Assembly: GCA_044356865.1 (NCBI GenBank)
Contig: JBIKVN010000108.1
Coordinates: 1-10,078, forward strand
Length of the DNA stretch: 10,078 bases
Reading direction: 5' to 3'
Source: JBEIUL01 sp044356865
GTDB taxonomy: Bacteria > Planctomycetota > Phycisphaerae > Phycisphaerales > SM1A02
Positions 5,201 through 10,078 of the stretch are shown in pieces. A program made the position numbers and the translations under genes. The first letter of the stretch is position 1. Each line of letters starts with the position of its first letter. The notes under the pieces are model-generated. The model saw only the letters and a program-made list of their open reading frames with translations. It had not been told where the DNA came from and searched no databases.

Positions 5201-7996
5201 TCGACGACCAAGAAGGCCAGCCTCAAGGTTCACCAGCTCGCGAAGGAGCTCGGTGTCACCTCGAAGGACATCATCGCGAAGTGCCAGTCCGAGGAGATAC
5301 CCGATGTCTCCACGCACCTGTCGCCGGTTTCCGCGGGTCTCGCCGCGACGATCCGCGATTGGTTCGCCGGCGGCGGCACCGCGGTGGCGGTCGCGACGGG
5401 GACCGAGGCGCCGGCCGTCGACGGGAGTGCGACCGGGGAAGAGGCCGACCCGGTCACGCCCGCTCCGAAAGCCGTCCCGAAGGGCACGGAGGGCCGGACC
5501 GCGGCCCGCAAGGTCGTCCGGAAGGTCGAGCCTTCCGAGTCCGCCCCCGAGAAGCCCGCGGCCGCGGCGCCGCCGGCGATGAAGGCCGCCGTTCCCGCCA
5601 TCCCCGCCGTCGCTTCCGTCCCCGCCGTTCCCGTTTCCGCCGTCGCGGCCGAGCCGGTCTCGCCCGCGGCGAAGCGTCCGGTGGCCGCTCCGCCGTCGCG
5701 GCCGTCGACGGTGACCGGCCGACTGACCGCCTCCGGCGCCGCCCGCCCGGGCGAAGGTCCGGCCGGTACGGCCCCGCCGGCGGCCGCGAAGCCGCCCGAG
5801 CGCCCGCTCCCGAGTTTCGCCTCGTCCGCCCCGCCGGTGATGAACATCCCCACGCGGCCGACGAGCGTCGCCCCGGCCGGGCCGCAGCTCCAGAACCCGA
5901 CCAAGACGGCGCTCTCCGGCCCTCGGGTCATTCGCGTCGAGCAGCCCGACAACCTTCCGAAGCCGCGTTCCGCGACCGGTACCGCCGGACCGGCCCGTCC
6001 CGGCACCGGCCCCGCGGGCCGCACCGGCCGGCGTGACGAGCCCGCCGGCCGCAGCGGCCGCATGGCCCGCGGCGGCGGCCTGCCCGGCGTGAGCCAGCGC
6101 GACCGCGACGAGCGCGAGGGTCGCCTCAACCGCTCGGAGGGCTTCTTCAAGGCCCATCGCCGCGACTCGCTCAAGAAGACGCCCGGCGGGCCGCGACCGG
6201 TCGCGACCCGCGACGCCTCGCAGCCGATCGAGGTCAGCGAGCCGATCACCATCAAGGAACTTTCCGCCGCCACCGGCGTGAAGGCCGCGGACATCCTGCG
6301 GAAGCTCTTCCTCGGCGGCACCGTCGCGAACATCAACAGCGCCATCGAGACCGAGAAGGCCGTCGAGGTCATGATGGACTTCGACATCGAGCTCAAGGTC
6401 GCCCAGAGCCGCTCGGCCGCCGAGATCATCGAGAGCCGCTTCGCCGACCGCGAGCGGACCGATGTCCGGCCGCGGGCCCCGGTGGTCACGATCCTCGGCC
6501 ATGTCGACCACGGCAAGACGAGCCTCCTCGACCGGATCCGCAACACCAACGTGGCGGCGGGCGAGGCCGGCGGCATCACCCAGGCGACCAGCGCCTTCAC
6601 GGTGCCGGTCAAGGCCGGCGACCGCGACCGCGTGGTCACCTTCATCGACACGCCCGGCCACGAGGCGTTCACCAGCATGCGGGCCCGCGGTGCGAAGGTC
6701 ACCGACATCGCGATCGTGGTGGTCGCGGCCGACGACGGCGTGATGCCGCAGACCATCGAGAGCATCACCCACGCGAAGGCCGCCGAGGTGCCGATCGTGG
6801 TCGCCCTCAACAAGATCGACCTGCCGCAGTCGACCGACAAGAACATCACCCGCATCCTCGGCCAGCTCGCCGAGCACGGGCTGAACCCGGTCGAGTGGGG
6901 CGGCGATGTCGAGGTCATCCGCACCAGCGCCCTCCGCGGCGACGGAATCCAGGACCTCCTCGACATGCTCGACTACAAGGCCGAGCTGCTCGGGCTGTCG
7001 GCCGACTGGGGCGGCAACGCCCGCGGCACGGTGCTCGAGGCCCAGATGGAGGAGGGCCGCGGCCCGGTCGCCCGCGTGATCGTCCAGGAAGGCCTGCTCG
7101 AGAAGGGCGACTTCGTGGTCTGCGGCCGCGGCTTCGGCCGGGTCCGCGACATCGTGAACGACCGCGGCGAGCGGATCCCGCAGGCCGGGCCCTCGACCCC
7201 GGTGGCGATCTCGGGCATCGATTCCCTGCCCGACGCCGGCGACAAGTTCTTCATCGTCGACAGCCTCAAGGCCGCCGAGCAGGCCGCCGACGAGCGCCGC
7301 CGGCTCGAGCGAGAGAAGGAACTCGCGGCCCCCAAGATCACCCTCGACAACATCTTCGCCCACCTCGCCAAGGGCCAGAAGAAGGAACTCGCCCTCGTGG
7401 TCAAGGCCGACGTGCAGGGCTCGGTCGAGGCCCTCCGCTCGCTGCTCTCGCGGATCGGCACCGACGAGGTGGTGGTCAGCGTCAAGCAGTGCGGCGTCGG
7501 CGGGATCAACGAGAGCGACGTCACCCTCGCCGAGGCCACCAAGGCGATCATCGTCGGCTTCAACGTCACCAGCTCGGCGAAGGCCCGCGGGGTCGCCGAG
7601 GCCAAGGGCATCGAGATCCGCCTCTACGACGTGATCTACGACCTCACCGACGACGTGACGAAGGCGGCGAGCGGCCTGCTCACCCCCGAGCTCAAGCTCG
7701 AGGTGCTCGGCCACGCCGAGGTCCGCGAGGTCTTCAAGATCTCGAAGGTCGGCATGATCGCCGGCTGCTACGTCACCGACGGCACCGTCGAGCGGAATGC
7801 CCAGATCCGCGTCACCCGCGGCGGCATCGTCGTCGAGAAGGACCGCCGGCTCGAGCAGCTCAAGCGCTTCAAGGACGACACCAAGGAAGTGCGGGCCGGC
7901 CAGGAGTGCGGCATGAAGATCGTCGGCTACGACGACATCAAGGTCGGCGACATCCTCGAGTGCTACAAGACGATCCAGGTGGCCCGAACGCTGTGA
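5198..7996 (+). CDS. infB: Translation initiation factor IF-2
   Basis: The 932-residue GTPase places fMet-tRNA on the 30S subunit and promotes subunit joining. An IF2-N domain (about 8-58, KVHQLAKELGVTSKDIIAK) is followed by a long Ala/Pro/Arg-rich, probably disordered linker (about 60-335). A second IF2-N-like domain (about 347-400) precedes the GTPase domain. Its motifs are G1 GHVDHGKT (434-441), G2 GGITQATSAF (458-467), G3 DTPGHEAF (484-491), G4 NKID (538-541) and G5 SAL (577-579). Domains II, III and IV follow, with the fMet-tRNA-binding region near the C-terminus. The G2 element departs from the common GGITQHIGAY after the Gln, while the catalytic His of G3 is kept. The TTG start is supported by a strong Shine-Dalgarno site and by the domain boundary. 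rbfA begins 34 bp downstream. Confidence 0.98.
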   Translation: MSTTKKASLKVHQLAKELGVTSKDIIAKCQSEEIPDVSTHLSPVSAGLAATIRDWFAGGGTAVAVATGTEAPAVDGSATGEEADPVTPAPKAVPKGTEGRTAARKVVRKVEPSESAPEKPAAAAPPAMKAAVPAIPAVASVPAVPVSAVAAEPVSPAAKRPVAAPPSRPSTVTGRLTASGAARPGEGPAGTAPPAAAKPPERPLPSFASSAPPVMNIPTRPTSVAPAGPQLQNPTKTALSGPRVIRVEQPDNLPKPRSATGTAGPARPGTGPAGRTGRRDEPAGRSGRMARGGGLPGVSQRDRDEREGRLNRSEGFFKAHRRDSLKKTPGGPRPVATRDASQPIEVSEPITIKELSAATGVKAADILRKLFLGGTVANINSAIETEKAVEVMMDFDIELKVAQSRSAAEIIESRFADRERTDVRPRAPVVTILGHVDHGKTSLLDRIRNTNVAAGEAGGITQATSAFTVPVKAGDRDRVVTFIDTPGHEAFTSMRARGAKVTDIAIVVVAADDGVMPQTIESITHAKAAEVPIVVALNKIDLPQSTDKNITRILGQLAEHGLNPVEWGGDVEVIRTSALRGDGIQDLLDMLDYKAELLGLSADWGGNARGTVLEAQMEEGRGPVARVIVQEGLLEKGDFVVCGRGFGRVRDIVNDRGERIPQAGPSTPVAISGIDSLPDAGDKFFIVDSLKAAEQAADERRRLEREKELAAPKITLDNIFAHLAKGQKKELALVVKADVQGSVEALRSLLSRIGTDEVVVSVKQCGVGGINESDVTLAEATKAIIVGFNVTSSAKARGVAEAKGIEIRLYDVIYDLTDDVTKAASGLLTPELKLEVLGHAEVREVFKISKVGMIAGCYVTDGTVERNAQIRVTRGGIVVEKDRRLEQLKRFKDDTKEVRAGQECGMKIVGYDDIKVGDILECYKTIQVARTL

Positions 7997-8030
7997 ACCG
8001 AGCCCGACCGGCCCCCACGTCCCCACTGCG

Positions 8031-8519
8031 ATGAACAGGAACGCTCCCGACCGCCCCGGCCCGTCCGAAGGGGAACGCCCCGTGCCGCCGCCCGGCGGTT
8101 GGGCCGACCTGCCGCTCGGCGGCGGGGCGAAGGCCCCGCGCGGCCGCGACGAGCGCTTCGAGTCGATCCTCGAGCGGGCCCTCCGCGAGCGGCTCGCCCG
8201 CGGGCTGAACGACCCCCGCGTGCAGGGGCTCGTCTCGGTGGTGGGCGTCGACCTCTCGCCCGACCGATCGCAGGCCACGGTGCGGGTCTCGGTGCTGCCG
8301 CTCGAGCGGGGGCCGCTGTCGCTCGCCGGCCTGCGGAGCGCCGTGCCCCACCTGGTCGCGTTCCTGCGGAAGGCGACCCGGCTGCGGACCGTGCCGAGGC
8401 TGTCCTTCGAACTCGACGCCGCGACGCTTCGCGAGGCCGGCATCGCCGAGGCGTTGCGGGTCGCCCGCGGCGAGGCGAAGCCCGCCGAACCACCGACCGA
8501 TCCACAGGAGAAACCGTGA
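8031..8519 (+). CDS. rbfA: Ribosome-binding factor A
   Basis: RbfA assists late 30S maturation, around the 5' helix of 16S rRNA. The 162-residue product shows the family pattern: a first helix (RFESILERALRERLARGL), DPRV (61-64) with the strand VSVVGVDLSPDRSQATVRVS, the helix LAGLRSAVPHLVAFLRKATR, and the terminal strand LRTVPRLSFELD. About 38 Pro/Gly-rich residues precede the core, so the protein is longer than typical RbfA at both ends. The ATG at 8031 is the only start in frame before the core and after the infB stop. It lacks a Shine-Dalgarno site, which fits coupling to infB 34 bp upstream. Its TGA overlaps the GTG start of the next gene. Confidence 0.88.
   Translation: MNRNAPDRPGPSEGERPVPPPGGWADLPLGGGAKAPRGRDERFESILERALRERLARGLNDPRVQGLVSVVGVDLSPDRSQATVRVSVLPLERGPLSLAGLRSAVPHLVAFLRKATRLRTVPRLSFELDAATLREAGIAEALRVARGEAKPAEPPTDPQEKP
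8506..8518 (+). promoter_or_regulatory. Ribosome binding site for the GTG-start gene after rbfA
   Basis: AGGAG (8506-8510) is spaced 5 nt from GTG (8516-8518), which overlaps the rbfA stop TGA (8517-8519) as GTGA. Both site and overlap support this start and suggest translational coupling. Confidence 0.8.
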
Positions 8520-9436
8520 AGAGTTCACCCAAGGGCGAGGTCCTCTCGGCCTCGAAGCTGCAGGCGCTTCTCAAGCGGGGCGCGAAGGAGCACGAGTCGC
8601 CGGCCGATCCGGTCGAGACGATGGTCCAGTCGTTCCTGCTGTGGGAGGCCGCGACCGCCCAGGCGGCGGGCGCGCTCGAGCGGATCCGCAAGTCGTTCGT
8701 CGACCTCAACGAGCTCCGGGTCGAGGTGCCGTCCGCGGTGGTCGCGCTGCTCGGCAGCCGCTACCCGATGGCCGAGGAACGGGCCGATCGCCTGAAACGA
8801 TCGCTGCACGCGATCTTCCAGGTCCGCCACAAGCTCGACCTCGAGCATCTCAAGGATCTCGACCGCCGCAAGCAACTTGCGTTTCTCGAGGGCCTTGATG
8901 GCATGGTGCCGTTCGTGGCATCGCGGATCCTGCTCGTTCACTTCGGGCATGCTTCGGTGCCCGTCGACGAGCAGGCCGCGAACCTGTTGCGCGAAGGAAA
9001 GTTCGCCGCCGGCGAGGCGACCACCGCCGAGATCTCGGCGGCCCTCGCCAAGCTCGCCGGCACCGCCGACGAGGCCCGCCGGATCCACGCGGCGCTGCTC
9101 GCCTTCGCCGACGCGGCATGGGAAGCCGACGCGAAGTCGATGGCCAAGGCCGCCACGGTGCGTTCGCAGGCGAGCATGAAGGCCGACCACGAGCAGCGGG
9201 TCGAGCGGATCCGCGTTGCGGCGCAGGGACCGGTCGAGGTGAAGCCGGCCGAGGTGACCAAGCCCGGCGGGAAGACGGTGGCCAAGCCTGCCGGGAAACC
9301 CGAACCGAAACCCGAACCGAAGCCCGAACCGAAACCCGAACCGAAACCAGCCGCGAAGGCTCCGGTGAAGCCGGCCGCCAAGCCGTCCGCCAAGCCCGGC
9401 GCGGCGTCCGCCTCGAAGGGCGCCAAGAAGAAGTGA
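8516..9436 (+). CDS. Endonuclease III/HhH-GPD-like protein lacking the catalytic lysine
   Basis: The GTG start gives 306 residues. From D31 (DPVETMVQSFLLWEAAT) the sequence follows the endonuclease III fold. The hairpin region LDGMVPFVASRILLVHFG (127-144) followed by VPVDEQ (148-153) lines up without gaps with LPGVGRKTANVVL...AVDTH of E. coli Nth. D151 matches the conserved Asp138. F133 takes the place of Lys120, and both pairs are 18 residues apart. The Cys-X6-Cys-X2-Cys-X5-Cys iron-sulfur cluster motif is absent, and there are no cysteines in the region. From about 240 the chain turns into a Lys/Pro/Ala-rich, probably disordered basic tail with KPEP repeats, possibly binding nucleic acid. 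By inference it would be a lyase-deficient glycosylase, a DNA/RNA-binding protein, or a structural derivative. It overlaps both neighbours by four bases. The fold assignment rests on alignment by eye. Confidence 0.65.
   Translation: MKSSPKGEVLSASKLQALLKRGAKEHESPADPVETMVQSFLLWEAATAQAAGALERIRKSFVDLNELRVEVPSAVVALLGSRYPMAEERADRLKRSLHAIFQVRHKLDLEHLKDLDRRKQLAFLEGLDGMVPFVASRILLVHFGHASVPVDEQAANLLREGKFAAGEATTAEISAALAKLAGTADEARRIHAALLAFADAAWEADAKSMAKAATVRSQASMKADHEQRVERIRVAAQGPVEVKPAEVTKPGGKTVAKPAGKPEPKPEPKPEPKPEPKPAAKAPVKPAAKPSAKPGAASASKGAKKK
9295..9348 (+). repeat. 12-bp tandem repeat encoding KPEP
   Basis: Four and a half copies of GAAACCCGAACC occur in tandem (9295-9306, 9307-9318, 9319-9330 with one A-to-G change, 9331-9342, then a half copy). 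The unit is a multiple of three and encodes a (KPEP)n stretch in the basic tail of the HhH-GPD-like protein. Copy-number change would alter tail length without a frameshift. Confidence 0.9.
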
Positions 9437-10078
9437 GGTCCGGCGCGAGGACGGTCGTTCGTCCTTCGCCCGCCCGGTCGCGACGGATCGGCCGGGTCGC
9501 TTCGCGTTGGAGCCTGTTCCTTGCGTTGGCCGGCTGCGGGTCGCCGACGATGTCCGGGTCCGCGGTGTCCCCGGTCGAATCGGCCGGTCGCGCGGCGGAT
9601 GAGTGGTCGGCGCCAAACGCGCCAAACGCGCCAAACGCGTTACTCCCATTGCTCCTGCCCGGCACCGTCGAGCCTTCCGGATCGAGGCTTGCCGCCGCGA
9701 ACCTCGAGGAGGTCCGGCAGGCGATCGCGCCGCGAACGCCGCCCCGTCCGCCCGCCCCTCCGGCCGTCTCGCCGCTCGAGGCGGTCGAGGCGACCCGCCG
9801 CTACGTGCGCGGTCGTGCCGCGGCCGCCGAAGGCAAGCTGCTCTTGGCGGCGAACGAGTTGCGGCGGGCCGCCGAGGAGGATCCCTCGTCGGCGGCGATT
9901 CTCGAGGAACTCGGCCGAACGCTCGGTCGGCTCGGCGACGCGGCGGGGGCGGCCGAGTGCCACGAGCGGCTGCTCGTGCTGCGGCCTCGCGACGCCGAGG
10001 CGCTGTTCTCGAGCGGCGTGGCCGCCGCATCCCGCGGCGATCTTCCCCGGGCGATCGAGCGGCTGGCGGCGCTCGCGT
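9433..10078 (+). CDS. TPR-like lipoprotein, N-terminal part
   Basis: The frame opens with GTG at 9433-9435, overlapping the previous stop as GTGA, and stays open for 215 codons to the window edge. A basic N-region (RSRRIGRVASR) and a short hydrophobic stretch (WSLFLALAG) end in a lipobox, LAGC, with C35 as the predicted lipidated cysteine. This predicts a membrane-anchored periplasmic lipoprotein. A flexible Ser/Pro/Ala linker with APNAPNAPNA follows, then from about residue 120 TPR-like helices (for example AAILEELGRTLGRLGDAAGA and ECHERLLVLRPRDAEALF). TPRs mediate protein-protein contacts; the partner is unknown. No good Shine-Dalgarno site precedes the GTG, only AAGAAG, so coupling to the upstream gene is likely. 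A later start is possible but would lose the signal peptide. Confidence 0.65.
   Translation, partial: MRSGARTVVRPSPARSRRIGRVASRWSLFLALAGCGSPTMSGSAVSPVESAGRAADEWSAPNAPNAPNALLPLLLPGTVEPSGSRLAAANLEEVRQAIAPRTPPRPPAPPAVSPLEAVEATRRYVRGRAAAAEGKLLLAANELRRAAEEDPSSAAILEELGRTLGRLGDAAGAAECHERLLVLRPRDAEALFSSGVAAASRGDLPRAIERLAALA
9612..9638 (+). repeat. 9-bp tandem repeat encoding PNA
   Basis: GCCAAACGC occurs three times in tandem, encoding APNAPNAPNA in the linker just after the lipoprotein signal. It is more A-rich than its surroundings, which suggests recent repeat expansion. Confidence 0.9.

Noticed and set aside
3350..8443. A 1697-codon open frame on the - strand across nusA, infB and rbfA
   Set aside because: It is antisense to three well-recognised proteins, has low-complexity Arg/Asp/Leu/Gly composition and no domain. 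Long antisense frames are expected where codons almost always end in G or C.
9448..9465. AGGACG/CGTCCT hairpin just after the HhH-GPD-like stop as a terminator
   Set aside because: Short stem, no T-tract, and it falls within the next coding frame, which has a convincing lipoprotein signal.
9295..9638. Tandem repeats as a CRISPR array
   Set aside because: Units are 9 and 12 bp, directly adjacent without spacers, and encode protein repeats.

Overview
This is a GC-rich chromosomal window (strong G/C preference at third codon positions) from a bacterium, built around a translation and transcription housekeeping cluster: nusA, infB and rbfA in that order on the + strand. The organism looks like a planctomycete, perhaps Phycisphaerae. 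This is inferred from very high GC, scarce Shine-Dalgarno sites, a long Ala/Pro-rich infB linker, and an operon that lacks rimP before nusA and truB after rbfA. It is not proven by any marker here.

Layout. Positions 1-344 hold the C-terminal end of a + strand, alpha-helical TPR-like protein. It converges on, and overlaps by 17 bp, a complete DsbD-type thiol:disulfide reductase on the - strand (328-2307) that keeps all three cysteine pairs. A 185-bp divergent spacer carries a 13-G homopolymer and a small palindrome. Next comes a + strand gene (2493-3326) whose C-terminus reads as a SpoA domain of the FliM/FliN/HrcQ type, without flagellar neighbours. A good sigma70-like promoter (3365-3394) then drives a leader of about 400 nt with five successive potential hairpins, ending at nusA (3815-5137). 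infB (5198-7996) starts with TTG behind a strong Shine-Dalgarno site, and rbfA follows (8031-8519).

Downstream of rbfA the cluster becomes unusual. A GTG-start gene overlaps rbfA by four bases and encodes a 306-residue protein that aligns by eye with the endonuclease III / HhH-GPD fold. It keeps the catalytic-region aspartate, has phenylalanine where the catalytic lysine should be, lacks the iron-sulfur cysteines, and ends in a Lys/Pro/Ala tail with a KPEP repeat. It overlaps by another GTGA junction a GTG-start lipoprotein with TPR-like repeats, which runs off the window.

Together, nusA to rbfA supply transcription elongation and antitermination, initiator tRNA delivery, and 30S maturation. 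The two genes coupled behind them look co-transcribed, and the HhH-GPD-like protein is the best candidate for something undescribed. The DsbD-like protein would carry cytoplasmic reducing power across the inner membrane and is independent of the operon.
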